Origin: a virus
IMG/VR virus record: IMGVR_UViG_3300031772_004865
Span: 1 to 64,000 of that record
Reading direction: 5' to 3' (one strand)
Length of the DNA: 64,000 nucleotides
In this document: piece by piece, positions 16,361 to 24,946 of the stretch
Position numbering within the stretch: position 1 is the first letter of the stretch
How the letters are laid out: each line of letters begins with the position of its first letter
Notes under the pieces: generated by a model
Database searches by the model: none
Seen by the model: the letters and a program-made list of their open reading frames with translations, nothing else
Told to the model about the DNA's origin: nothing
Made by a program: the position numbers and the translations under genes

Positions 16361-17200
16361 TTATTGTGCTTTTCCTTTTTTGTTTATATTTAATCCTTTA
16401 ATTTCGTAAGAAGCATCATAATTAATATTATCTCCTTTTGGATAGGGCAATATTTTCCATTTAAGTGCTGCTCTCATTTCTTTCTTTTGTTTATAATTGC
16501 CAAGAAACATCAAATATCGGTGTTTTGGTGTAACTTTTATCGGTTCATAACCATTTTTTATAGCATTTTCTATACTTCCAGTACCTAATCTATTAAATAT
16601 TACTTTCCTATGATACATTTTTCCATCTTTTCTAAATTCAATATCCCCACAACCCATTCCAGTATATAACCAATTAAGTGCCTGATAAATATAACCATGA
16701 TGTCCTTGTCCACTATCAGAATAAGAAATAACTGTTATTGGTTGGGGCAATAACTTTAAACAAGAACTAACAAAAAAAGACAAAGTGTTTTTTGGTAATA
16801 ATTCGTTTACAATTAATCGGTTAAGTTCTATACACCGATAATTTCCTAGTAAATTATTTAAAGAATTATTTGCACTCATTCCAAAGGTACAAACTCCTTG
16901 CAAAATATTATTTTTATTATAAAGACCATAAGAATAAATGATAATAGCAGGAATTCTATGTGCATAGTGTTTATTTAAAAACCACTCATAAGTTAATTTC
17001 TTATCAATATTTTTAACAGAAAAATCTAATTTATTAAAATCATATACTTCTTCTTTACGTTCTTTTTTAATTGGAGCGGAGTTAGCGACTTGCACGCTAC
17101 TCTCGGAACTGGAAGTTCCGCATGTCTTTTTCGACACTTCCCCTGCGAATTTAGTTTTAAGTTTTAATAATTCTTCATCACTTAATTTAGATAAATCCAT
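16361..17200 (-). CDS. Mom-like DNA-modification protein (copy 2)
   Basis: A 279-residue protein with the same core as the 9648-10277 gene: KHYAHRIP, IELNRLIVN, VISYSDSGQGHHGYIYQALNWLYTG, a KHRYLMFLG segment and PYPKG. It differs by an N-terminal extension of about 60 residues (LSKLSDEELLKLKTKF helix, then a Ser-rich linker) and a C-terminal tail. Mu Mom family members modify adenine in DNA. Its single-base overlap with the polymerase gene places it in the replication operon. The Ser-rich linker is encoded by a locally GC-rich stretch around 17074-17155. Confidence 0.75.
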   Translation of the reverse strand: MDLSKLSDEELLKLKTKFAGEVSKKTCGTSSSESSVQVANSAPIKKERKEEVYDFNKLDFSVKNIDKKLTYEWFLNKHYAHRIPAIIIYSYGLYNKNNILQGVCTFGMSANNSLNNLLGNYRCIELNRLIVNELLPKNTLSFFVSSCLKLLPQPITVISYSDSGQGHHGYIYQALNWLYTGMGCGDIEFRKDGKMYHRKVIFNRLGTGSIENAIKNGYEPIKVTPKHRYLMFLGNYKQKKEMRAALKWKILPYPKGDNINYDASYEIKGLNINKKGKAQ

Positions 17201-20200
17201 TAAATTAATCCTCTTCTTTTAAGTTCTTCATTAATTTCTTTTTCGGTAAGATTATCCTGTTTCTTTGTTTTCTTTACTTTAATTTCTTTAATCAATCCCA
17301 AATCCCAGCCTAATGCTTCAAAAATATTCTCACACTTTCCTATAATAGTCTTATCTATCATTTTCTTCCAATTTATATTTTTTACATGGTCAAATTGTTC
17401 TTCGTTATACGCAAGTACATTTTTATCTATTTCTTTTTCACTTGACTTTTCTTCTTTTTCTCCAGTATCTTTATTCTTCATACTTCTTGTTGCTCTACGA
17501 ATTGCTTTTCCAAAAGGTTCTACATACAAATAATAAAATGTATCTCCTGCAACTTTATTAAATCCACATAATTCTTTTGAATATTCTAATGCTCTGGTAA
17601 AAATAGGAGGAGATTTATAAACTGTAGTATTACTTATTTTACAAGGGAATCCAATTTCTGTAATAGATACGGTCTTAATCGCTTCTTTTTGTGAAACGAT
17701 AAATTCTACAATCGCCTCTTGTGATTCATTATCGAGTATTTTATCTATTAATTTAGTTTGAAATTCTTGCATAAATTTACTGCTATCTTTTCTTTTTGCC
17801 TCAATTCCTTTTACTTCTATCTTTAATTTATTATCTTTGGTTCTTAATCTTCCTTTATAATGACAAAGTGCTACAATCAAAATCTGTTCATATTTCCCTT
17901 CATAATCGAATTCAATTCCTGTTTTTTCTTTATTATATTTTTCTTTTGCCCATTGTTGAACTAATTGATTACATAATTCTAAAGGATTTTCTTTTGCTAT
18001 TACCATAACTGAATCGGTATCCAAATAAATTACTTTTACACTACGCTTTCCTAATTCAATTTCAATGTAGTGTAACAAATCTCTAACTATTGAAGTAATC
18101 GCACTTGCTATATTTACATTATAAAGTCTAAAAACTTTTAATGCAGTTACTCCAAATAATGAATTCACTAATGCTTTTACTGCATCGTATTTCATTTGGA
18201 GGTCTTTTGCTTCAGGAGTTTCGGGGTCTAATGATTTAAGTTGTTTCTTTAAATAATCTTTTTTGATTATTAACTTCCTGGCTAATGTAGGTAATAAAGC
18301 ATTTGAATTTTGTTTAAAATAAACAGGATACTTTACTTCATTAGTTTCTCGGTCAGTAATATCGATTTTCAATTCATTTTTATTAATGGTTAAATTAGCA
18401 ATATCTAAACAAAAATCTATAATCGCCATTGGATAGGCAGAATTTCCAGAAATAAATACTTTCCCTTTTCTTCTCATAATTACAAAACCATTTTTAACGG
18501 TTGGACACCATACTATACCAGAATATAATACTTTCTTTTTTTGCGGAGAATATAAATTAGTATAATGTTCATTATTAAAATAAACATTTTTTCTTCCATC
18601 TTCTTGGGTAGAATATCCTAATAATACTAATAAATATTGAAATCTATCTCTTGCTAATTTATCTTTAGCATTGTAATTATTTTTGTTCTTATCTCCATCA
18701 CCTTTCATTAATTCTTTAAATAAAATATTTAATTGTCTAGTAGATAGTTCTTTTAACATCCATAAGGGAATAACTTTATAATTATCTTCTAACTGGATGT
18801 AAGTTGAATAAAGCCATTTTAAATTCCAATCTAACTCTCCTTTTCTAATTCCTTTTCTATCATATTTAGAAACATTCCATTTCAATTGTTTAAATAATAA
18901 ATCTATTTCCTTACAAAATACTGGATTGGCTTTAGAACTTTGACTAATATGATAAATATTACTTTTTACTCTACTATTGCCAAGTTCATTGTGTCCTTCT
19001 GTAATTATCCAAGCATGGATTTTTAATAATTCATCGGAAATAGGATAGTCTTTATTTCTTTTAAAGTTTGCAGAAAGAGGTAAAATAGTATGATATGTAT
19101 GAAAATCTTTAGCAAATGCGATTTGCCAAGAATCTTTTTTAGCTTTTTTATGATTATTATTAACAGTATATTTGTATAGAACTTTATGATTCCAAGTTAA
19201 TAATTGTTTAGTTTTACTATTTTCTAAACTATACATTTCCAAAATTTTAACTTTTTTAATATTTAAATATAGCATTTGTTGAAATTCAATTAAATTTCTT
19301 TCTACACTAAAGGTTGCTAATTCTTCTTTTTCTTGTAACTCATTATATTTTTTCCATCCATCTATAGAAAGAATTTCTGTATCTTCAGAATAGCATCCTA
19401 AATCAAGTTTATATAAATTTTCAAATCTTCCAGTATCACATTTTCTATAGGCTCCTTCGAACTCAATTTCTTCAATAAAATCTTCTCCATAATGTTTGGA
19501 AGGAAGTACTATTCCTTTTGATTTAGCTTCTGATAATAACATCATATCTAATACTTTCGAATTCCAAACAATATCTTCCCAAAGACATTTTCCCATTCTA
19601 CGAATTTCATCATAATAAGGGATAATCTTTTTTTCTTTCTCAATTCCAACCATTTTCTTGATGTCTTCTATGTTCTTCTCTTTTATTTCTTCAGTAATTT
19701 GACTAAAATCTGCTTTTTTATTTAAAGGAGTATTTAAGTATTTATGAGCAATAGAATCCAAAGCATAAGATACTTCTCCTTTATAAATTTTCTTAAATAA
19801 ATCCAAATAATCTAATATACTTATTCCTGTAGGATAAGGAATCTCGTCTTCTTTCCTACCGTATCTCATCTTACTTATTGGAGAAATTAATTCTGCTAAT
19901 TCTAAATTCCATAATCTTTTTATCCGAGCAGCCAAATAAGGATAATCAAATTGGACAAAATTCCAACCTAAAATAAGGTCGGGTTGAGTATCTTTAATAT
20001 AACGAATTGCATTTTTTAATAAATCATCTTCAGCCATTTCTAATTTATCTTGTTTGTAATCCAATTTTTCAAATATTAAATCTTCAAGATAATCTTTAAT
20101 AAACCAATTTCGGATGGTTTTTTCTAATGAATTATAAATAGAAATTGAAGTAATTGTTTTATCGGGATTAAGATAAGAAGGCAATTCTTTTGTTTGAATT

Positions 20201-20520
20201 TCAATATCAATAAATAAATATTTAGTTGGAGAAGGAAGAATTTCACTTACCTTATCAATCATGTAACGTTTTGGATAAATAACATCTGCCTCATAAGAAG
20301 TATCTGTTTTCCGTCTTTTTATTTCTCCAGGTTCTCTGCAAGTAATTTTCGATACTTTTTTTCCGTCGATTGTTTGATAAATTCCTTTCGGGTCCTCTTC
20401 ATAAAAATAAGGTTTAAAAATAGTATCCTGCATAATAGTAAGAGAACCATCCTTCTGTCTATTAAAAAGATATATCTTATTTCCTATATTGGCTATATTT
20501 TTTAAAGGATAATTAAGCAT
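17200..20520 (-). CDS. Family B DNA polymerase with an intein
   Basis: A 1106-residue precursor; after removal of residues 376-693 the polymerase is 788 residues. The exonuclease domain shows FIDIE (D105, E107) and WNFVQFD (N187, D192). Motif A is DLG-SAYP, split by the intein after Gly375; motif B is KALVNSLFG (782-790) and motif C YLDTDS (832-837). The C-terminus has a basic KKTKK tail. It is the main replicative polymerase of the phage. The neighbours are a zinc protein gene and the Mom-like gene, each overlapping by one base. Confidence 0.95.
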   Translation of the reverse strand: MLNYPLKNIANIGNKIYLFNRQKDGSLTIMQDTIFKPYFYEEDPKGIYQTIDGKKVSKITCREPGEIKRRKTDTSYEADVIYPKRYMIDKVSEILPSPTKYLFIDIEIQTKELPSYLNPDKTITSISIYNSLEKTIRNWFIKDYLEDLIFEKLDYKQDKLEMAEDDLLKNAIRYIKDTQPDLILGWNFVQFDYPYLAARIKRLWNLELAELISPISKMRYGRKEDEIPYPTGISILDYLDLFKKIYKGEVSYALDSIAHKYLNTPLNKKADFSQITEEIKEKNIEDIKKMVGIEKEKKIIPYYDEIRRMGKCLWEDIVWNSKVLDMMLLSEAKSKGIVLPSKHYGEDFIEEIEFEGAYRKCDTGRFENLYKLDLGCYSEDTEILSIDGWKKYNELQEKEELATFSVERNLIEFQQMLYLNIKKVKILEMYSLENSKTKQLLTWNHKVLYKYTVNNNHKKAKKDSWQIAFAKDFHTYHTILPLSANFKRNKDYPISDELLKIHAWIITEGHNELGNSRVKSNIYHISQSSKANPVFCKEIDLLFKQLKWNVSKYDRKGIRKGELDWNLKWLYSTYIQLEDNYKVIPLWMLKELSTRQLNILFKELMKGDGDKNKNNYNAKDKLARDRFQYLLVLLGYSTQEDGRKNVYFNNEHYTNLYSPQKKKVLYSGIVWCPTVKNGFVIMRRKGKVFISGNSAYPMAIIDFCLDIANLTINKNELKIDITDRETNEVKYPVYFKQNSNALLPTLARKLIIKKDYLKKQLKSLDPETPEAKDLQMKYDAVKALVNSLFGVTALKVFRLYNVNIASAITSIVRDLLHYIEIELGKRSVKVIYLDTDSVMVIAKENPLELCNQLVQQWAKEKYNKEKTGIEFDYEGKYEQILIVALCHYKGRLRTKDNKLKIEVKGIEAKRKDSSKFMQEFQTKLIDKILDNESQEAIVEFIVSQKEAIKTVSITEIGFPCKISNTTVYKSPPIFTRALEYSKELCGFNKVAGDTFYYLYVEPFGKAIRRATRSMKNKDTGEKEEKSSEKEIDKNVLAYNEEQFDHVKNINWKKMIDKTIIGKCENIFEALGWDLGLIKEIKVKKTKKQDNLTEKEINEELKRRGLI
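18442..19395 (-). mobile_element. Intein with LAGLIDADG homing endonuclease in DNA polymerase motif A
   Basis: 318 residues (376-693 of the precursor). The first residue is Cys376 (CYSEDTEIL), block B is TWNH (T442, H445), the endonuclease blocks are IHAWIITEGH (501-510) and LMKGDGD (605-610), and the C-terminal block runs through YSGIVWCP to FISGN with Asn693 and Ser694 as the +1 nucleophile. The usual His before the last Asn is Gly. Splicing restores DLGSAYP, the metal-binding loop of the polymerase, so the unspliced enzyme should be inactive. Confidence 0.92.
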
Positions 20521-20744
20521 TATTTCCCTTTATTGTATTCTTCAAACGCTTTATATAATCTTCCTTCTTTAGGTAATTTAGTCCAATCATTATTTATACT
20601 TAATAATAATTGTTTGCATTTATTATCACAATGTAAAGTTTCTTTAATCCCTTTCATTGAAAAACAATTAACCAATTCATTTGGGTCTATCGGTAAAATA
20701 TACTTCCCACAAACATCACAAATTGCTCCTGAACTTGTTATCAT
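20520..20744 (-). CDS. Small cysteine-containing hypothetical protein
   Basis: A 74-residue protein with CDVCGKY near the start and HCDNKCKQ in the middle, forming a possible zinc site. It overlaps the polymerase ATG by one base. Function unknown; a polymerase accessory role is only suggested by position. Confidence 0.55.
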   Translation of the reverse strand: MITSSGAICDVCGKYILPIDPNELVNCFSMKGIKETLHCDNKCKQLLLSINNDWTKLPKEGRLYKAFEEYNKGK

Positions 20745-20753
20745 TCTATCTCC

Positions 20754-21116
20754 TTATTTATAATCAATAATTAAATGAGCAGGAATCCAAATTGCATCCC
20801 TCCCATTATCTATTAATAAATTCATCATTTTATTTGCTCCAACGGGGTTCATGCTATGAATATAACAAAGTGTATCTACTTGTAAATTATTTTCAATAAG
20901 TTTTTTTATAAATTGATAACCTGTATTTTCTTCTGAAGAATCAACCCAATGACGACTATCCAAATCATAGTCAAGCATCATTACTTTAAATTCATTAAGC
21001 AAACATGATTCATACGCATCCTTAACATTATCAAAAATAAATAATTCTTGATTTTTAAATAATTGTTTAAATTTTTCTATTCTTTCAAAATTATCTTCGA
21101 GTATTAAAATTTTCAT
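20754..21116 (-). CDS. Receiver-like cREC (cyclic-phosphate processing) domain protein
   Basis: A 120-residue receiver-fold protein: KILILEDNFERIEKF at the start, MMLDYDLDS in strand 3, and YIHSMNPVGANKM near the end. The ED...R, DxDL and HSxNPxGA signature fits the cREC group, predicted to act on cyclic phosphate ends in RNA repair, rather than an ordinary two-component receiver. The ATG chosen overlaps the HD-domain gene's TGA (ATGA); a start 18 bases upstream is less likely. Together with RNA ligase it suggests RNA-end repair; the biochemical role is unproven. Confidence 0.7.
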   Translation of the reverse strand: MKILILEDNFERIEKFKQLFKNQELFIFDNVKDAYESCLLNEFKVMMLDYDLDSRHWVDSSEENTGYQFIKKLIENNLQVDTLCYIHSMNPVGANKMMNLLIDNGRDAIWIPAHLIIDYK

Positions 21117-21745
21117 TTTAATTCTAATCCACAATTACCACATTGAGTTGATAAATTATTTTTTAGTGGACCATCACATTGACATGGAATCCCATCAGTA
21201 TTATCTACAGGAGTTATTAAATCTTTAGTAGTTGCAATATAATCTGCGGTATAAACACAAAGTTCTAATAAGGTATAATCTTTTATCTCTTTTTTTATTA
21301 TTTGAGGAGTCCACAATCCCATGTGAAAACAAATACAATTATTTATTTTTTGTAGTATTTCATCATTAAATTCGTCGCTAATTATAAAATAATTATGAGC
21401 ATATACAGGATGATTTTCATAATCGGCATAAGTTATTTTAGGGTCTTCTTTTGGAGAAGGAACTTTAGCAATATCATGTAAAATAGTTGCAGATAAAACA
21501 ATATCTCTATCTATTCCTTTTATTCCCCATCCATCGCACAATCTATTGGCAATATAAATAGTTCTTTTTACATGAATTAATAATCCACTTTTTATGCAAG
21601 TACATGTTGGATGATATTTTCCTGTAGAAGAAGCCATTCCAATAAAAAAATAATTTGGAGTATTATTTAAAGTTGATTTGGTAAAATTTTTAATTTCTTG
21701 ATTTTGAATTAAATTAATTTCTTGTTCTAATACATTCTTATTCAT
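21113..21745 (-). CDS. HD-domain phosphohydrolase
   Basis: A 210-residue HD-superfamily protein. HVKRTIYIANRL gives the first His, ILHDIAK the His-Asp doublet, CFHMGLW a later His and YTADYIA the last Asp. HD enzymes hydrolyse phosphate esters of nucleotides or cyclic nucleotides. A C-terminal CQCDG...CGNCGLEL zinc ribbon is fused on. It overlaps the cREC gene by four bases, so the two products probably act together, perhaps on nucleotides or RNA ends. Confidence 0.8.
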   Translation of the reverse strand: MNKNVLEQEINLIQNQEIKNFTKSTLNNTPNYFFIGMASSTGKYHPTCTCIKSGLLIHVKRTIYIANRLCDGWGIKGIDRDIVLSATILHDIAKVPSPKEDPKITYADYENHPVYAHNYFIISDEFNDEILQKINNCICFHMGLWTPQIIKKEIKDYTLLELCVYTADYIATTKDLITPVDNTDGIPCQCDGPLKNNLSTQCGNCGLELK

Positions 21746-21987
21746 TTTATTTCTTTATCCTCTTTAAAATAATAATCATATAAACTATACTTAATATTAG
21801 AATATACACTATCAAAAGTTTGTTTATTTAATTGACAGAACTTATGTAAATTTTCAAAAGGAATAGTCATAGTTTCCTTCCCATAAGTAATTTGTAATGG
21901 TTTTTTCTCATCAATACATTTTTGAATAATATAACTACGAACAGAGGCAAATCCTTTATAAAGTTTTTTGATTTTAACTTTTTTCAT
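21742..21987 (-). CDS. Hypothetical basic protein
   Basis: An 81-residue lysine- and tyrosine-rich protein. The N-terminal half (VRSYIIQKCIDEKKPLQITY) resembles small beta-strand DNA-binding or conserved phage proteins, but no family is certain. It overlaps the HD gene by four bases. Confidence 0.5.
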   Translation of the reverse strand: MKKVKIKKLYKGFASVRSYIIQKCIDEKKPLQITYGKETMTIPFENLHKFCQLNKQTFDSVYSNIKYSLYDYYFKEDKEIK

Positions 21988-22130
21988 TTTATTTTAATTA
22001 TATATTTTTTAATTAAACATTCTATTATTAAACAAAATATGCCGAAATTAGAAATTCTAAAATCTATCCATAATTTTCCATTTTTAAAATAACTCTTAAC
22101 ATCTTTAAAATAAAAAGGTAATTTAGCCAT
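21984..22130 (-). CDS. Small hypothetical protein
   Basis: A 48-residue frame with a hydrophobic stretch (ISNFGIFCLIIECLI) and a basic end. Its stop overlaps the next ATG (ATGA) and its start overlaps the previous stop (TAATG), which supports translation. Function unknown; possibly membrane-associated. Confidence 0.45.
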   Translation of the reverse strand: MAKLPFYFKDVKSYFKNGKLWIDFRISNFGIFCLIIECLIKKYIIKIK

Positions 22131-22396
22131 TATAATCCTATCTGTAAACGTTCTTGAATAATTTTATAATCTTTATCTTCATGTAATCTATAGGTTAAAT
22201 AAGCAATAACATTTCTGTTATCTTGATTATTTTCTTGGAAATCTACTCTTAACAATTCTACTATATAACCTATATAATAGTTTGGCTCGTTAATTTGTTT
22301 ATTAAATAAATCAAATACATAATTTTTTACTGATTCTTTATAATTTTGGGCTTTTACCATTTGTTCTTGAGAAACTTCTATTCTATGAATAAACAT
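22130..22396 (-). CDS. Hypothetical protein
   Basis: An 88-residue, mostly helical protein with no cysteines and no recognised domain. Coupled on both sides by TAATG overlaps. Function unknown. Confidence 0.5.
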   Translation of the reverse strand: MFIHRIEVSQEQMVKAQNYKESVKNYVFDLFNKQINEPNYYIGYIVELLRVDFQENNQDNRNVIAYLTYRLHEDKDYKIIQERLQIGL

Positions 22397-22515
22397 TATT
22401 TCCTCTTTTTTAATTTAGGACAAAATTTTTGTTCACATAACTGTGCTTTATTTTTTGGATGTATACAAAAAATAGAATTATCATATTGACATTGTTTAAA
22501 ATTACATTTTTTCAT
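22396..22515 (-). CDS. Tiny cysteine-rich protein
   Basis: A 39-residue protein with five cysteines (CNFKQC, FCIHP, LCEQKFC) and a lysine-rich end, consistent with one zinc-binding knuckle. Coupled to the next gene by TAATG. Function unknown. Confidence 0.5.
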   Translation of the reverse strand: MKKCNFKQCQYDNSIFCIHPKNKAQLCEQKFCPKLKKRK

Positions 22516-22533
22516 TTTTAATTTACTCCTATT

Positions 22534-22698
22534 TTAATCTTTAAATGCTAATACAATTTTAGCACAATCAGATTTATTATATAAAGTATTGTACTTATCC
22601 ACTTCTAATGCTTTCTGTTTTGCTTCTATTTCATTTTCAGCAAATACATCTAACTCTGTTTTACCTACAACTTTATAAATATGTATATGATATTTCAT
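22534..22698 (-). CDS. Small hypothetical protein, DpnD/PcfM-like shape
   Basis: A 54-residue protein with a beta-strand start (YHIHIYKVVGKTELDVFAENE) and a helix (EAKQKALEV). The pattern of a strand, VxAxxxEEA and a helix recalls DpnD/PcfM-type small proteins, but the match is weak. GGAGGAATA lies before the ATG, and it shares a base with the RecA-like stop. Confidence 0.5.
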   Translation of the reverse strand: MKYHIHIYKVVGKTELDVFAENEIEAKQKALEVDKYNTLYNKSDCAKIVLAFKD

Positions 22699-23858
22699 TA
22701 TTCCTCCTGTTCGAATTCAATCCAATCTTTATACAAAGTTTCAATCTCAGAATTACTAGGTTTCCTAAATCCAAATTCATTATAAAAATTAGTTCTTACT
22801 TCCGTTTCTTCTGGTGCAGTTCCACTAATCTTTTTCTTTTCTAATCTGTAGCAAATTTCAAATCCTATCGGAAATGATTTATTTTTATCTCCTATTTTAA
22901 ATTTATAAGTAGGCGCATCTGCCTTTGTGGCACGATATGTCTTAATAATAAGTGTCGCCCAATGAGCAAGTGCTTTACCACCACTTAATTTTTCTAATTT
23001 TATGTATCCTCCTAAATCCATTCTTGATTGTCCTATTAAAATAAAAGTTACATTACCTTTATAATTTCCTGAAGCATCCATTCTAAAAAATTGACTTAAA
23101 CGTCTTGCCAATAATGCCATTGTATCATCGCCTGTGCTTTTTTCTTCGCCTTTCTTGGTTTCCTGTTCACCTTCAGGAGAAAGAGATTGTACTGAATCTA
23201 AAATTATTACATCGACTACCTTTTCTTTACTCATCTTAATTGCGGTATCTAATCCTTCTTCGGCATGGTCAAAATGACCAATTAATAATTTACTTCTATC
23301 TATTCCGCATTTATCTGCCCAAGAATTATCAAATGAAGTTTCCAAATCTAAATAAAGACAAGTCTTTCCTAATTTTTGAGCTTGAGCAATCAAATAAAGT
23401 GCTGTAGTACTCTTTGTTGAACCTTTGTTTCCCCAAATAACAGAAAATGCTCCTGCAGGGAATCCAGTAATCATTTTATCTAATTCAGGTATACCTGTAG
23501 GAATTCTTTCTCTTTCGGGTTCTTCAGAAGCAAAATGTATGATTTCATGTCCAAATTGTTTAGTTAATTCATTTATTGTTTTCTTTAGTTCAGGATTGAT
23601 AGAAATTTCTTTTTCAGGCAAATTTGCATCACTTTGTTCCATTATTGGGTCTATTTCTTCTTTTTGGCTATCTTCTTTGCGACTTTTTAATAATTTATGG
23701 CACAATGGAGGAGTTTTAATTAATTCTTTTTCCAAATTAATTCTTTCTAATTTACCTTCTTTGGCTTCTTGCAATCCTTTTTCTACTAATTTTTTGGATT
23801 CCTTAGATAAAGGAATTATTTTATTCTTCTTTCCTTTTGCACCTTTAGTTCTACTCAT
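22698..23858 (-). CDS. RecA/UvsX-like recombinase
   Basis: A 386-residue RecA-fold ATPase. RIPTGIPELDKMITGFPAG is the RecA entry motif; the P-loop is WGNKGSTKSTT, where the Gly before the invariant Lys is Thr. LYLDLETSFD, VDVIILDSVQSL (Walker B) and ILIGQSR follow. It should form filaments on single-stranded DNA for strand exchange and recombination-dependent replication with SbcCD and RuvC. The N-terminal 90 residues are a charged extension. The ATG follows GGAGGCAATA; a TTG twelve bases earlier is unlikely. Confidence 0.85.
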   Translation of the reverse strand: MSRTKGAKGKKNKIIPLSKESKKLVEKGLQEAKEGKLERINLEKELIKTPPLCHKLLKSRKEDSQKEEIDPIMEQSDANLPEKEISINPELKKTINELTKQFGHEIIHFASEEPERERIPTGIPELDKMITGFPAGAFSVIWGNKGSTKSTTALYLIAQAQKLGKTCLYLDLETSFDNSWADKCGIDRSKLLIGHFDHAEEGLDTAIKMSKEKVVDVIILDSVQSLSPEGEQETKKGEEKSTGDDTMALLARRLSQFFRMDASGNYKGNVTFILIGQSRMDLGGYIKLEKLSGGKALAHWATLIIKTYRATKADAPTYKFKIGDKNKSFPIGFEICYRLEKKKISGTAPEETEVRTNFYNEFGFRKPSNSEIETLYKDWIEFEQEE

Positions 23859-24102
23859 TATTGCCTCCAAGAATTCTTCTGCATAAAATATGATAGTTTC
23901 TTCCTTTTACATACTTATGACATCTTTTACAGGCAAGTTCATTTTCATCGGTATTATAAGTATTATGTCCTATTATTATGCAAACTAATTGCATAAAAGT
24001 ATCTTCTAAAACATATCTTCTGCACCATTTATTAAATCTATATCTTAATGCATTTTCCCAACCTGCTTTAGTAAATAAATCATAACCTTCTCTACTTGGC
24101 AT
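23851..24102 (-). CDS. Hypothetical protein with zinc-ribbon-like cysteines
   Basis: An 83-residue protein with an aromatic, basic N-terminus and ACKRCHKYVKG plus LCRR near the end. It overlaps the recombinase start by eight bases. Possible nucleic-acid binding; not recognised. Confidence 0.5.
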   Translation of the reverse strand: MPSREGYDLFTKAGWENALRYRFNKWCRRYVLEDTFMQLVCIIIGHNTYNTDENELACKRCHKYVKGRNYHILCRRILGGNNE

Positions 24103-24115
24103 TTTCTAACTCCTT

Positions 24116-24265
24116 TTATTTAACATCTCTTCTATTACCTACTATTTTATTTCCTAAATATTTAATAACATCTGTAAGTTTTAATAATTTATAATTACTA
24201 AACTTATTTAAATAGTATCCACTATACCAAATCAAATCTCCTATAAATATCCTTAATTTTAGCAT
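24116..24265 (-). CDS. Small hypothetical protein
   Basis: A 49-residue basic protein rich in Tyr, Leu and Lys, without known motifs. AGGAGAGGAATAAA precedes its ATG. It fills the space between two conserved genes. Confidence 0.45.
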   Translation of the reverse strand: MLKLRIFIGDLIWYSGYYLNKFSNYKLLKLTDVIKYLGNKIVGNRRDVK

Positions 24266-24277
24266 TTTATTCCTCTC

Positions 24278-24613
24278 CTAATCCCAAAGGTTTCCCATGT
24301 ATTTTATAAATAATTCCAATCCTTCTTGATATTCCTTTTTTTCTATTTCAGTTAAAATTCTCCCCTCATTTACCCAAATAAGATGTAATTTAAAAGCACG
24401 AATCATTTTATCTAATCTTTCATCTCGTTTTATTAGAGCAGTTTCATCATCGTATTTTTCGGCTAAATCAATAGGTATTCCATGTTGATATTTTTTAAGA
24501 TAAGTAATTCCTTCAGAAATTATTTCTGCTAAACAAATATCAAAATCCCAGGTATCTTCGTTAGCCCAACCTCTAATACCTCTTTGTATAAAATTACGTA
24601 TTTTTCTAATCAT
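24278..24613 (-). CDS. Conserved phage protein of unknown function
   Basis: A 111-residue protein with the pattern RNFIQRGIRGWANEDTWDFD...LAEIISEGITYL near the start and a helix LDKMIRAFKLHL. I recall this RGxRGWAxxDTW arrangement from many phages, always unassigned, often beside DNA-metabolism genes as here. It overlaps the nuclease gene upstream by four bases. Confidence 0.65.
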   Translation of the reverse strand: MIRKIRNFIQRGIRGWANEDTWDFDICLAEIISEGITYLKKYQHGIPIDLAEKYDDETALIKRDERLDKMIRAFKLHLIWVNEGRILTEIEKKEYQEGLELFIKYMGNLWD

Positions 24614-24945
24614 TTCTTCTCCTTTAATAATCTACAAAAATCAGCAAATGTTAGCATAATTAATTTGCCCTCTATCTCATTCTCTATAACATACAATGGT
24701 ATTTTGGTACTATTCAAAGGAACTTGATTTAATAAATCCTGCCAAACTTTCTTACTAAAGAATTTTCCTTTATGATTCTTACATTCACTATACACGTTTT
24801 TGGAAAGACAATCTCCTATTTCAGTATTCCTTTGTCCACCAGAAGAAGCCTTAGTAGGTCTTATAGGAGGATTTTCTTGAAAAATCTCCTGTAATTTTTC
24901 ACAAACAAATTCTTCTAATTGTTTACCTTTTTCTTTATTAGTCAT
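24610..24945 (-). CDS. Small PD-(D/E)XK nuclease-like protein
   Basis: A 111-residue protein with a helix GKQLEEFVCEKLQ, an RPTKASSGGQRNTEIGDC segment and YSECKNHKG, giving the E...D...ExK core of a PD-(D/E)XK nuclease. The length and order are like phage junction resolvases and RecB-like small nucleases. It lies between unknown and zinc-finger genes in the replication operon. The substrate is uncertain. Confidence 0.7.
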   Translation of the reverse strand: MTNKEKGKQLEEFVCEKLQEIFQENPPIRPTKASSGGQRNTEIGDCLSKNVYSECKNHKGKFFSKKVWQDLLNQVPLNSTKIPLYVIENEIEGKLIMLTFADFCRLLKEKK

Positions 24946-24946
24946 T

